Assembly (NCBI RefSeq): GCF_014083985.1
Contig: NZ_CP046907.1
Span: 1,434,501 to 1,498,500 of the forward strand
DNA: 64,000 bases
Direction of reading: 5' to 3'
From: Streptomyces sp. SCUT-3
GTDB taxonomy: Bacteria > Actinomycetota > Actinomycetes > Streptomycetales > Streptomycetaceae
A program made the translations under genes and the position numbers. The notes beneath the pieces are model-generated. The model was not told the origin of the DNA and did no database searches. It was given only the letters and a program-made list of their open reading frames with translations. The stretch's first letter is position 1, and every line of letters starts with the position of its first letter. This document shows positions 1 through 10,868 of the stretch, in pieces.

Positions 1-912
1 GTGATCACCTGTGCGACCGCTTCCCGCGAACTGGACGAGCCGCTCACCGCGACCGCGGCGACGGCCCGCACCTGGCTGCTGGTGGAGCAGCCCGGCCCCT
101 GGGGCGCCAAGGCCCTCACCTCCGGCCACCTCGACCCCGCGCTCGGCCGGGAACTGGAGGCGTCGGCGGAGGGCACGGGCACCCGGATCGCGCTCGTCCG
201 CCGCCCGGGCCGCCACGCCGACCGCCACGGGCCCGCGCGTCACCACGTCTTCCTCGCCCACACCGCCCCCGGCAACTCCTGGATCCGCCACGCCGTCCTC
301 GACGACCCGGCCGGGCTCCGCGGCCTGGACCCGGCCGCGGCCGGGCACGGCGACCACGGCGGCTGGGGCGAGCCGTGGACCGGCGACCCGCTGGTGTGCG
401 TGTGCACCAACGGCAAGCGCGACCGCTGCTGCGCGCTGCTGGGACGCCCCCTGGCCGGCGACCTGGCGCACCTGGACGGCGCCGAGGTCTGGGAGATCAC
501 CCACATCGGCGGCCACCGCTTCGCCCCCACCGTCCTGGTCCTGCCCCACGGCTACGCCTACGGCCGCGTGGACGCCCGGCACGTCAAGGAGGTCGTCGAG
601 GGGGTGCGGGAGGGGCGGGTCGTCACCGGGCTGTGCCGGGGGCGCTCCACCTGGGACCGCCCCGGCCAGGCCGCCGAGCTGGCGGTGCGCGCCCTCACCG
701 GCGAGGACCGCGCCGACGCGCTGACGGCGGAGCCGGCCGCGGGGGCCGCCCCGCACCGGACCGTCCTGGTGCGCCACACCGACGGGCGGCGGTGGCGGGT
801 CGCGGTCGAGCAGGGCTCCTCCGTACCGCCGAGGCCCGAGAGCTGCGGCGCGGAACCGGCCTCCCCCGCCCGCTTCACCGCCCGCGACGTGCACCCGCTG
901 CCTCCCGCGTGA
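1..912 (+). CDS. Sucrase/ferredoxin-like family protein
   Basis: A 303-residue protein of the sucrase/ferredoxin-like family found throughout Streptomyces; its biochemical role is not settled. The N-terminus (CATASRELDEPLTATAATA, then WLLVEQPGPWGAKAL) is the family opening. In the middle, VCVCTNGKRDRCCALLGRPLA carries a Cys cluster typical of the thioredoxin-like [2Fe-2S] ferredoxin fold, followed by WEITHIGGHRFAPTVLVLPHGYAYGR, the most conserved block. The GTG at base 1 gives the usual family N-terminus, so the gene is probably complete even though it begins at the window edge and no ribosome site can be seen. A cytoplasmic redox-type protein is likely, but that is inference from the family. 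Confidence 0.85.
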   Translation: MITCATASRELDEPLTATAATARTWLLVEQPGPWGAKALTSGHLDPALGRELEASAEGTGTRIALVRRPGRHADRHGPARHHVFLAHTAPGNSWIRHAVLDDPAGLRGLDPAAAGHGDHGGWGEPWTGDPLVCVCTNGKRDRCCALLGRPLAGDLAHLDGAEVWEITHIGGHRFAPTVLVLPHGYAYGRVDARHVKEVVEGVREGRVVTGLCRGRSTWDRPGQAAELAVRALTGEDRADALTAEPAAGAAPHRTVLVRHTDGRRWRVAVEQGSSVPPRPESCGAEPASPARFTARDVHPLPPA

Positions 913-949
913 CCCCGCCCGCGCCGGGCCGGGGCCTTCGGCGCGCCGG

Positions 950-1405
950 TCACCGGAGCCTGTCCCGGACCTCCCAGCGCAGGTCCAGCGCCGCCCGGTC
1001 GCGCCGCAGCCGGGCGTGCCGCGCGTACGCCCCGGCCAGCAGGAACGTCGAGGCGAGCTGCCCCAGCCCGGCGACCGCGGCCACGTTCAGCGGGCCGGCC
1101 ACCCGGAGCGCCATCAGTCCGGGCGCGGTCACGGCGGCCACGACGTAGGCCAGGTACCACAGCAGGGCGAACGCGGCCGCGGGGAACGCGAACCGCCGGT
1201 ACCGGCCGCGCAGCTCGCGGAACGCCTCGCCGCGCTGCACCTCCAGGTGGACCGCCGCGCGGTCCGCCCCCCGGTCCGCGGACCGTGCGGGGCGGTGGTC
1301 CGGGCCGCGGGCCGCGTCACGGACCCCCGGCCGGGTCCCCGTCCGCCCGTGCCGGGCGCCGGGGGCCCCGAGCACTCCCGGGCGGCTGCGGTCCTGCTCT
1401 CCCAC
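950..1405 (-). CDS. DUF485 family membrane protein
   Basis: A 151-residue membrane protein. The conserved DUF485 part is the C-terminal ~100 residues: a soluble stretch (FRELRGRYRRFAFPAAA) leading into one hydrophobic segment (FALLWYLAYVVAAVTAPGL), a second (LNVAAVAGLGQLASTFLLAGAY), and a basic end (ARHARLRRDR). DUF485 proteins often accompany acetate/solute-sodium symporters, but no symporter is next to this one. The GTG at 1405 was chosen because a strong GAGGAGG site lies 5 bases upstream; the open frame extends further into the parE terminator and is not likely to be translated there. The N-terminal ~55 residues are Arg/Pro-rich and not conserved. Function unknown. Confidence 0.75.
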   Translation of the reverse strand: MGEQDRSRPGVLGAPGARHGRTGTRPGVRDAARGPDHRPARSADRGADRAAVHLEVQRGEAFRELRGRYRRFAFPAAAFALLWYLAYVVAAVTAPGLMALRVAGPLNVAAVAGLGQLASTFLLAGAYARHARLRRDRAALDLRWEVRDRLR

Positions 1406-1420
1406 CGGTGCCTCCTCGCT

Positions 1421-1456
1421 TCTCCCACGGGCCCCGGGCCCGGGGCCCGTGGGAGA
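1421..1456 (-). terminator. Perfect 36-bp palindrome, likely parE terminator
   Basis: Arms 1421-1438 and 1439-1456 are exact reverse complements with no central spacer. The structure sits about 100 bases past the parE stop and immediately upstream of the DUF485 ribosome site, so it probably ends parE transcription. There is no U-tract, as is usual for Streptomyces terminators. Confidence 0.75.
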
Positions 1457-1555
1457 CAGCATGGGGCGGTTCGCGGCCGGCCCGCGCGGGCCGGCCGCGA
1501 CGTTCACACCATCCGGTGACGGGCGAAGGCCCTCCGCCAGCGGTTCCGGGACCGG

Positions 1556-3679
<2,124 letters not shown>

Positions 3680-4086
3680 GCGGGCAGCTCCTCGAGAAGG
3701 TACGGATGGGTCGCCGGTGAGCAGGGTACCCAGGGCCGCACCGGGCGGGTGCGCCGCGACCCGGTAAGGGCCTATGCTAGTACCTGATCGAGCATGCGTT
3801 CGATGGCTCCCCCGGCTGATACGGATATCACGTTCCCCTCGGAGGCATGAACCGTCTAGGCTCCGGGCACGTCCTCCTCAACGACGGTGACAGGACCACC
3901 GGCGCGACAGGACCGACACGAAGAAGCCAAGACGACAAATCGGACTAAGGCCCCATTCGCCGCCAACCGGCATCATCCAACCTCCTCGGGAACGAATTTC
4001 GAGGAAAAGCCACGAGCGGGAACGTTTTCGGCCTGGTTGGATGTTGACCCTGGTACGACAGCTCGTCGAGCTAGAGAAGAGGCGAC
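3680..4086. other. Divergent control region between parE and the small protein gene
   Basis: This is 407 bases without a convincing gene. On the minus strand TAGCAT (around 3773-3778) is a possible -10 for parE, next to the palindrome at 3789-3802. On the plus strand a 33-codon open frame (3847-3948) has a GGAGG only one base from its ATG, too close for normal initiation. The end of the region is unusually A/T-rich for this genome and probably holds the promoter and leader of the gene at 4087. Promoter calls here are inference only. Confidence 0.35.
3789..3802. promoter_or_regulatory. Candidate LexA (SOS) box upstream of parE
   Basis: CGAGCATGCGTTCG matches the actinobacterial LexA pattern CGAAC-N4-GTTCG with one mismatch. 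With flanking T and A it becomes a 16-bp near-palindrome. It lies just upstream of a possible parE -10, a typical repressor position. It is weaker than the lexA and recA boxes in this window. Confidence 0.4.
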
Positions 4087-4311
4087 GTGACTACAGTTCT
4101 CACCCCCGCGAGCCCGCTGACCGCAGCCGACCGTTGCGACCGCTGCGGCGCCCAGGCCTACCTGCGCGTCGTCCTGGTCAGTGGCGGCGAACTGCTCTTC
4201 TGCGCCCACCACGGGCGCAAGTTCGAGCCCGAACTGAAGAAGATCGCAGCGGAAATACAGGACGAGACCGGCCGGCTGCACGCCACCTCGGCGTCTGCCG
4301 GGGACGACTGA
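4087..4311 (+). CDS. Small conserved actinobacterial protein (DUF7455-type)
   Basis: A 74-residue conserved small protein. The core DRCDRCGAQAYLRVVLVSGGELLFCAHHGRKFEPELKK has two CxxC/CxxH-like pairs (CDRC and CAHH) spaced like a small zinc-binding module; the last ~20 residues are variable. The same small gene lies between parE and hrdB in other Streptomyces. The GTG start follows an AGAAGAGG ribosome site. A strong hairpin lies about 55 bases past the stop. Function is unknown; zinc binding is inferred from the Cys/His spacing. Confidence 0.8.
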   Translation: MTTVLTPASPLTAADRCDRCGAQAYLRVVLVSGGELLFCAHHGRKFEPELKKIAAEIQDETGRLHATSASAGDD

Positions 4312-4368
4312 CACGACCACATCGCATCCGACGACGAGCTCGGACCGGTTACCAGGGCCGGAGATTCC

Positions 4369-4407
4369 AGGAGGGCGGCCACCCCGGCAAGGGGTGGCCG
4401 CCCTCCT
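4369..4407. terminator. Convergent (bidirectional) terminator
   Basis: Arms 4369-4385 and 4391-4407 form a perfect 17-bp stem with a 5-base loop between the stop of the small gene (+) and the stop of the trypsin-like protease (-). It can serve both. Confidence 0.85.
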
Positions 4408-4421
4408 CGTCGTCCCGCTCC

Positions 4422-5246
4422 TCACAGTTGCGGGTCCAGCACCCTGCGCATCCCGGCGATGCGCGTGTAGACCCCCGGGTGGTCGGGGTCCGCGCAGCCG
4501 GCACCCCAGGAGACCAGCCCCACCAGGCGCCCCCCGGCGATCAGCGGCCCCCCGCTGTCCCCCTGGCAGGCGTCGCGCCCGCCCTGCGGATCACCCGCGC
4601 ACAGCATGCTCGCGGGCGAGTAGGCGCTGCCCGCGCCGCTCGGATAGGCCTGCTCGCACACCGGGTCGTCCAGCACCCTGACCCGGGCCGCCCGCAGCAC
4701 CTCGGAGTAGGTCCCGCGCCCCGTGGTGTCCCCCCAGCCGTAGACCGCGGCGGGCGTCCCCGGCGCCTGGGCCGCGTCCCCCGGCCGCGCCATCGGCAGC
4801 GTCCAGCCGGCCGGCAGCGCCTCGTCGAGGGTCAGGACGGCGACGTCGCCCCGGTGGTTCCAGGTGTTGTAGTCGGGGTTGACCCACAGCCGGCGGACCC
4901 CGACCTCCCTGCCCCCGTCCGTGCTCAGCCGGGTGCGGCCCGCGACCACCGTCAACTCCCCCGCACCGATGCTGGTGGGACCCATGATCCCGCCCTCGAA
5001 GCAGTGTGCGGCGGTGACGACCTTGTCCGGGGCGACGAGGGCCCCTCCGCAGAACTGTCCCGACCGGGCCGTACCGAACCGCGAACGGCTCGAGAGCGCC
5101 ACCACCCAGGGATGGTCGGCGGTGCTGACGCTCTCACCGCCCACGATCACCGGGCGGCCCTCGGCCGGGGTGGCGAGCACGAGGGGAGCGGCCACCGAAG
5201 CCGCGGCGGTGACCGCACCGATCGCCCTGCGGAACACGGAACCCAA
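4422..5246 (-). CDS. Secreted trypsin-like serine protease (S1A)
   Basis: A 274-residue exported chymotrypsin-fold protease. A Sec signal peptide covers about residues 1-38 (FRRAIGAVTAAASVAAPLVLATPAEG). The mature enzyme starts near VIVGGESV, like the IVGG of activated trypsin. The catalytic triad is intact: His in VTAAHC, Asp in GDVAVLTLD, Ser in CQGDSGGPL. The Asp six residues before the catalytic Ser predicts cleavage after Arg/Lys. Six Cys residues are in places consistent with disulfides. The start is taken as the TTG at 5246 because AGGAGG lies 5 bases upstream. The gene sits between parE and hrdB, as in S. coelicolor. Confidence 0.9.
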   Translation of the reverse strand: MGSVFRRAIGAVTAAASVAAPLVLATPAEGRPVIVGGESVSTADHPWVVALSSRSRFGTARSGQFCGGALVAPDKVVTAAHCFEGGIMGPTSIGAGELTVVAGRTRLSTDGGREVGVRRLWVNPDYNTWNHRGDVAVLTLDEALPAGWTLPMARPGDAAQAPGTPAAVYGWGDTTGRGTYSEVLRAARVRVLDDPVCEQAYPSGAGSAYSPASMLCAGDPQGGRDACQGDSGGPLIAGGRLVGLVSWGAGCADPDHPGVYTRIAGMRRVLDPQL

Positions 5247-5331
5247 GACAGCCTCCTGACGGTGCGGAACCAAGCGGACACCCAGAGTATCGGGACCGGC
5301 GCCGCGACGCGCCCGGCACACTGCGGCACCG

Positions 5332-5378
5332 CACGGCTCGGGCCCGGAACCCCGCCTGGGTTCCGGGCCCGAGCCGTG
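5332..5378 (-). terminator. hrdB terminator
   Basis: A perfect 21-bp inverted repeat (5332-5352 / 5358-5378) starts about 35 bases past the hrdB stop, with a 5-base loop. It also separates hrdB from the promoter of the protease gene. Confidence 0.88.
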
Positions 5379-5412
5379 ACGGCGTGCGGTGCTCGCGCGA
5401 ATGCCCGAAGGC

Positions 5413-7005
<1,593 letters not shown>

Positions 7006-7203
7006 GAACAACCTCTCGGAACGTTGGGAACGACTCCCGACCCCTGGTGCTGCCCGCGCTGACATCAGCGGTCGTCGCGTCCGGGACGGGTCGGTCTTGG
7101 ACTGGTCTCCGGCCTAGTAGGCCGGTGGCACGGGCGGAGCCGCGTAGCAACACAGCATTGTGACACTTCACCTGTATTCCTCGATCGGCTACCACCTCTT
7201 AGG

Positions 7204-7230
7204 TCATCGCGCCTGCCCTTCAAGTGTTAC
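7204..7230 (-). promoter_or_regulatory. Candidate ECF-type promoter of hrdB
   Basis: Read on the minus strand, GTAAC (7230-7226) is followed after 16 bases by CGATGA (7209-7204). This layout resembles extracytoplasmic-function sigma promoters rather than TTGACA/TATAAT. In Streptomyces griseus hrdB is known to be transcribed by the ECF sigma factor ShbA, which fits, but the assignment here is inference. Confidence 0.45.
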
Positions 7231-7352
7231 GCAGGTCTTCAGTGGTCCGAGTCACACCGCACATCCGGGCGAAAGCCGCCCTTCTCCTCTTACCCGCACA
7301 CTCCAGACGCAGCGGCCGCGGGCGGGGGCGCGGCCGCGGACACGGCCACGGC

Positions 7353-7414
7353 CATCCGCACGTGCGACCGCCGCCGGACCCGGGGAGGTCCGACGGCGGT
7401 CGCACGTGCGGATG
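7353..7414 (-). terminator. whiH terminator
   Basis: Arms 7353-7379 and 7388-7414 are 27 bases long with a single mismatch. They start about 20 bases past the whiH stop. This is one of the longest stems in the window and should insulate hrdB from whiH read-through. Confidence 0.88.
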
Positions 7415-7434
7415 GGCGCGGGAGGAGCCGGCGG

Positions 7435-8325
7435 TCAGTGCTCGCGGGGGGCGGGGACCACGTGGTCGACCTCGGGGTGGACGGTGAGCAGTGCGCGCAT
7501 CGCGGTCTCGGCGGCACCCGCGTCGCCCGCGGCGAGGGCGTCGACCAGGCGGAGGTGGCCCGCGACGCAGGTCTCGGTGACGCGGTCGCAGCCGAGGGCC
7601 GGGGCGCCGGAGACCTGAAGGGCGGAGGAAACGATGCCCGAGAGGTGGTCCAGCATCCGGTTGCCGGCCGCCTGCAGGAGCACTCCGTGGAACTCGGCGT
7701 CGGCCCGGGAGAAGGTGACGGCGTCGCCCTGTCCGACGGCGTGCCCCATGATCTCCACCATGTCGGCGAGGCGCTGGCGGCCCTCGGCGCGGCCGTGGCC
7801 CGCGGCGAGCCGGGCCGCGAGGGGCTCGATGGCCGCGCGGAGCTCGAAGAGTTCCCGGCGCTGGTCCTCGCGCTGGGGGCCGAACGCGCGCCACTCGATG
7901 ATGTCGGGGTCGAGGAGGTTCCAGTCGCTGACCGGCCGGACCCGGGTGCCGACGTTGGGGCGCGCGCTGACGAGCCCCTTGGCCTCCAGGACCCGCAAGG
8001 ACTCGCGGACGACGGTGCGGGAGACCTCGAAGCGCTGGCCGATCTCCTCGGGCACCAGCGGACGGTCCGCCCCCAGGTCCCCGGAGACGATCATCTGGCC
8101 GAGCTGCTGGACGAGCTGGCCGTGCAGTCCGCGTCCGCGGCCGGCACCGGTTCGGCGGCCGATGCCGCCCATCCCGCGGTCCGGGGCCTCCCAGGAGGCG
8201 GAGCCCGGCCGCTCCGGCCCGGGGGCGCCTTCGGGCCGGGGGCGCCGGTCGGTGCCGGCCGAAGCGGGGAGGCCGGCGTCGGCGGAGCGGCCCGCGTTCA
8301 TCATGGTCTGCGCAAGGGTGTTCAC
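7435..8325 (-). CDS. whiH: Sporulation regulator WhiH (GntR/FadR family)
   Basis: A 296-residue transcription factor needed for sporulation septation in aerial hyphae of Streptomyces. A variable Pro/Arg-rich N-terminal third precedes a GntR winged helix (HGQLVQQLGQMIVSGDL, then EEIGQRFEVSRTVVRESLRV, LEAKGLVSARPNVGTRV). The C-terminal half is an FCD all-helical ligand domain (FELRAAIEPLAARLAAG, AEFHGVLLQAAGN, HLRLVDALAAGD) whose Asp/His residues usually bind a metal. Position beside hrdB is as in S. coelicolor. The GTG at 8325 has AAAGGA just upstream. A sequence resembling a WhiG-type promoter lies immediately before it (see findings). Confidence 0.9.
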   Translation of the reverse strand: MNTLAQTMMNAGRSADAGLPASAGTDRRPRPEGAPGPERPGSASWEAPDRGMGGIGRRTGAGRGRGLHGQLVQQLGQMIVSGDLGADRPLVPEEIGQRFEVSRTVVRESLRVLEAKGLVSARPNVGTRVRPVSDWNLLDPDIIEWRAFGPQREDQRRELFELRAAIEPLAARLAAGHGRAEGRQRLADMVEIMGHAVGQGDAVTFSRADAEFHGVLLQAAGNRMLDHLSGIVSSALQVSGAPALGCDRVTETCVAGHLRLVDALAAGDAGAAETAMRALLTVHPEVDHVVPAPREH

Positions 8326-8536
8326 GCATCCTTTGTCGGCGATGCCTCCGAATGCCTTGAGGGCTTTGCTGAAAAGCACACGAAAGGGTGATCGCTCCCC
8401 CACCCACAATTGACGACTTATCGTGTCAAAGCGGACGCAAATGCTCTTCAGGGGGCGGGACAGGCCCGGACGCCTCCCGGGCCGGGCGGCCACCCGGCCG
8501 GGCCCCGGAGGGGCGCCGGAGGAACACCGGGGCCCG

Positions 8537-9286
8537 TCAGACCTCGGGCCGCAGCATCGGCGGATTCAGGACGGTGGCACCGCCGGCCCGGAACAGCTGG
8601 GCGGGACGTCCGCCCTGGCGGGTGGTGGTGCCGCCCGCGGGGACGAGGAAACCGGGCGTGCCGGTCACCTTGCGGTGGAAGTTGCGCGGGTCCAGGGCGA
8701 CCCCCCACACCGCCTCGTACACCCGGCGCAGCTCGCCGACGGTGAACTCCTCGGGGCAGAAGGCCGTCGCCAGCGACGAGTACTCGATCTTGGAGCGGGC
8801 CCGCTCGACCCCGTCGGCCAGGATCTGCGCGTGGTCGAAGGCCAGCGGCACGGCCTGCTGCCCCGCGTGGCCCAGCAACTCCTCAACCGGCGCCCAGCGG
8901 ACACTGCGTGCGTCCCCTCCCGCGCGGGGCGCAGGCAGGTCGGGGGCGAGGACCAGGTGCGCGACGCTGACCACCCGCATCCTCGGATCCCGGTCGGGGT
9001 GGCCGTAGGTGGCGAGCTGCTCCAGGTGCGCCTCCTTCCCCGCCGCTCCCGCATCGCCGGGCTGCTGGGCGCGCAGCCCGGTCTCCTCCGCGAGCTCGCG
9101 GGCTGCGGCCTCGGCCAGGTCCTCCTCGGGCCGCACGAAGCCGCCGGGCAGGGCCCAGCAGCCCTGGAAGGGCGGCTCGCCGCGGCGTACCGCCAGTGCG
9201 CACAGGGCGTGCTCGCGCACGGTGAGCACGACCAGGTCGACGGTCACGGCGAAGGGCGCAAAAGCCGACGGGTCGTAGGGAGGCAT
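8537..9286 (-). CDS. NUDIX hydrolase with C-terminal NrtR-type winged helix
   Basis: A 249-residue protein with two modules. Residues ~8-150 form a NUDIX domain with an intact catalytic box: G at GGFVRPEEDLAEAA, then ARELAEETGL. It should therefore hydrolyse a nucleoside-diphosphate derivative, ADP-ribose being the usual ligand of relatives. The C-terminal part (FTVGELRRVYEAVWG, NFHRKVTGTPGFLVPAG) is the winged helix of NrtR-type regulators, which control NAD metabolism in several bacteria. No NAD genes are adjacent. The start is uncertain: the ATG at 9286 gives the usual MPPYDPSAF opening but has no well-placed ribosome site. A GTG at 9331 with GGGGAG upstream is possible. It is divergent from the hydrolase at 9463. 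Confidence 0.85.
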   Translation of the reverse strand: MPPYDPSAFAPFAVTVDLVVLTVREHALCALAVRRGEPPFQGCWALPGGFVRPEEDLAEAAARELAEETGLRAQQPGDAGAAGKEAHLEQLATYGHPDRDPRMRVVSVAHLVLAPDLPAPRAGGDARSVRWAPVEELLGHAGQQAVPLAFDHAQILADGVERARSKIEYSSLATAFCPEEFTVGELRRVYEAVWGVALDPRNFHRKVTGTPGFLVPAGGTTTRQGGRPAQLFRAGGATVLNPPMLRPEV

Positions 9287-9297
9287 GGCGTGATCAT
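9244..9297 (-). CDS. Possible 17-residue leader peptide overlapping the NUDIX start
   Basis: The only strong ribosome site upstream of the NUDIX gene (AGGAGG at about 9309-9304) is ideally spaced for an ATG at 9297, which opens an 18-codon frame (MITPCLPTTRRLLRPSP, stop). This frame overlaps the first codons of the NUDIX gene in another frame. It could be a translational regulator or chance. No homologue is recognised. Confidence 0.25.
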   Translation of the reverse strand: MITPCLPTTRRLLRPSP

Positions 9298-9462
9298 AGT
9301 CGTCCTCCTGACGATAAAAAGGGGGTTCCACGCCGCTCCCCGGCGATTCCGCGCCGACCGCTCCACCCGCCCCGGGAGCCCGCGGGCCCGGCGGCGGCGG
9401 GGCCCGGTGCGGCGGATACCGTCGCGGACGGGCCGAGTGCCGCCGTGACCGAGGAGGAGACC

Positions 9463-10776
9463 TTGTCCGTGTTCCGTCGACCGGGGGTCGTACTGACCGA
9501 CCACACCTTCAACGTGCCCCTGGACCACCGCGATCCCGCCGGAGAGCGGATCGAGGTGTACGCCCGCGAGGTGGTGGCCGCGGGACGCGAGGAGGAGCAG
9601 CTGCCGTGGCTGCTCTTCCTGCAGGGAGGCCCCGGGGGCAGGTCCCCCCGGCCGTCGGCCCGGGAGGGCTGGCCCGCCCGGGCCCTGGACGACTACCGGG
9701 TGCTGCTGCTGGACCAGCGCGGCACCGGCCGCTCGACGCCCGCGAACCGGCAGACGGTGCCGCTGCGGGGAGGCCCCGAGCAGCAGGCCGCCTACCTGGC
9801 GCACTTCCGGGCCGACTCGATCGTCCGGGACGCCGAGCTGATCCGGCGCGCCCTGCTGGGCGAGGACGGCAGGTGGAGCCTGCTGGGGCAGAGCTTCGGC
9901 GGCTTCTGCGCGCTGACCTACCTGTCGCTGGCCCCCGAGGGGCTGCGGGAGGTCATGATCACCGGCGGCCTGGCCGGCCTGGGGCGCGACGCGCACGAGG
10001 TCTACCGGGCGGCGTACCCGCGGGTGGAGCGCAAGAACGAGAGGTACTACCGGGACTTCCCCCAGGACGTGGCGGCGGTGCGGCGGATCGCCGCGCACCT
10101 GCTGCGGGCGCAGAAGGCCGGGGAGCCGGTGCGGCTGCCGGACGGCGGACTGCTGACCGTGGAGGCGTTCCAGTCGCTGGGGATGCTGCTGGGCACCGCC
10201 TCCGGCCCGGCCGTCCTGCACTACCTGCTGGAGGACGCCTGGGTGCCCGGCGCGGACGGCCCGGAGCTGTCGGACACGTTCCTGGCAGGGGTGCAGGCAC
10301 AGCTGTCCTTCGCCTCCAACCCGCTGTACGCGGTGCTGCACGAGTCCATCTACGGCCAGGGCGCGTCGACGGGATGGGCGGCGCAGCAGGTGCGGGGGGA
10401 GTTCCCGCGCTTCGACGCGGCACGGGCGCTGGAGGGGGACGCTCCGGTGTTCTTCACCGGCGAGATGATCTACCCGTGGATGTTCGGGGCCGACCCCGCC
10501 CTCGGCCCCCTGGAGGAGGCGGCGCACCTGCTGGCCTCGCGCGAGGACTGGCCGCCGCTGTACGACGCGGGCCGGCTCGCGGAGAACACGGTGCCGGTGG
10601 CCGCGGCGGTCTACCACGACGACATGTACGTCGACACCGCGCACTCGCTGGAGACCGCCGCGGCGGTGCGGGGACTGCGGACCTGGGTCACCGACGAGTT
10701 CGAGCACGACGGCCTGCGGGCCGACGGGGACCGGGTGCTGGGCCGACTGATCGCGATGGTGCGCGGGCAGGTCTGA
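9463..10776 (+). CDS. Alpha/beta hydrolase, prolyl-aminopeptidase-like (S33)
   Basis: A 437-residue alpha/beta hydrolase of the proline iminopeptidase type, likely cytoplasmic, releasing N-terminal Pro or a related residue from peptides. The family N-terminus is present (DHTFNVPLDHRDPAGERIEVYAREV). FLQGGPGG is the oxyanion-hole motif, LLDQRGTGRSTP is typical of S33 enzymes, and GQSFGGF holds the nucleophilic Ser. Near the C-terminus the likely Asp/His pair is in YHDDMYVD and FEHDGLR. The start is taken as the TTG at 9463, five bases after GAGGAGGA; a GTG at 9445 lies inside that ribosome site and is less likely. No signal peptide is seen. Confidence 0.88.
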   Translation: MSVFRRPGVVLTDHTFNVPLDHRDPAGERIEVYAREVVAAGREEEQLPWLLFLQGGPGGRSPRPSAREGWPARALDDYRVLLLDQRGTGRSTPANRQTVPLRGGPEQQAAYLAHFRADSIVRDAELIRRALLGEDGRWSLLGQSFGGFCALTYLSLAPEGLREVMITGGLAGLGRDAHEVYRAAYPRVERKNERYYRDFPQDVAAVRRIAAHLLRAQKAGEPVRLPDGGLLTVEAFQSLGMLLGTASGPAVLHYLLEDAWVPGADGPELSDTFLAGVQAQLSFASNPLYAVLHESIYGQGASTGWAAQQVRGEFPRFDAARALEGDAPVFFTGEMIYPWMFGADPALGPLEEAAHLLASREDWPPLYDAGRLAENTVPVAAAVYHDDMYVDTAHSLETAAAVRGLRTWVTDEFEHDGLRADGDRVLGRLIAMVRGQV

Positions 10777-10790
10777 GAGGGCCCGCGCGG

Positions 10791-10862
10791 CCGGCGCGGC
10801 GGGGCGGGCCGGGGCGGCGGGGCAGGCCGGCGCGGCGGGGCGGGCCGGGGCGGCAGGGCGGG
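10791..10862. repeat. Two-copy GC-only tandem repeat (about 36 bp)
   Basis: Units 10791-10826 and 10827-10862 are nearly identical and almost purely G/C, lying between the hydrolase stop and the convergent DUF4192 gene. The region could act as a crude terminator; no clean stem is visible. Confidence 0.6.
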
Positions 10863-10868
10863 CCGGGC

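Larger units (their letters stand above)
7006..7434 (-). other. hrdB promoter and leader region
   Basis: This 429-base stretch between hrdB and whiH holds the whiH terminator (7353-7414), a GC-rich spacer, a candidate promoter at 7204-7230 and a leader of about 195 bases. No further gene is seen. Confidence 0.6.

Noticed and set aside
3847-3948. A 33-codon open frame after a GGAGG in the parE upstream gap
   Set aside because: The ribosome site is one base from the ATG, no homologue is recognised, and the segment more likely holds promoter sequence.
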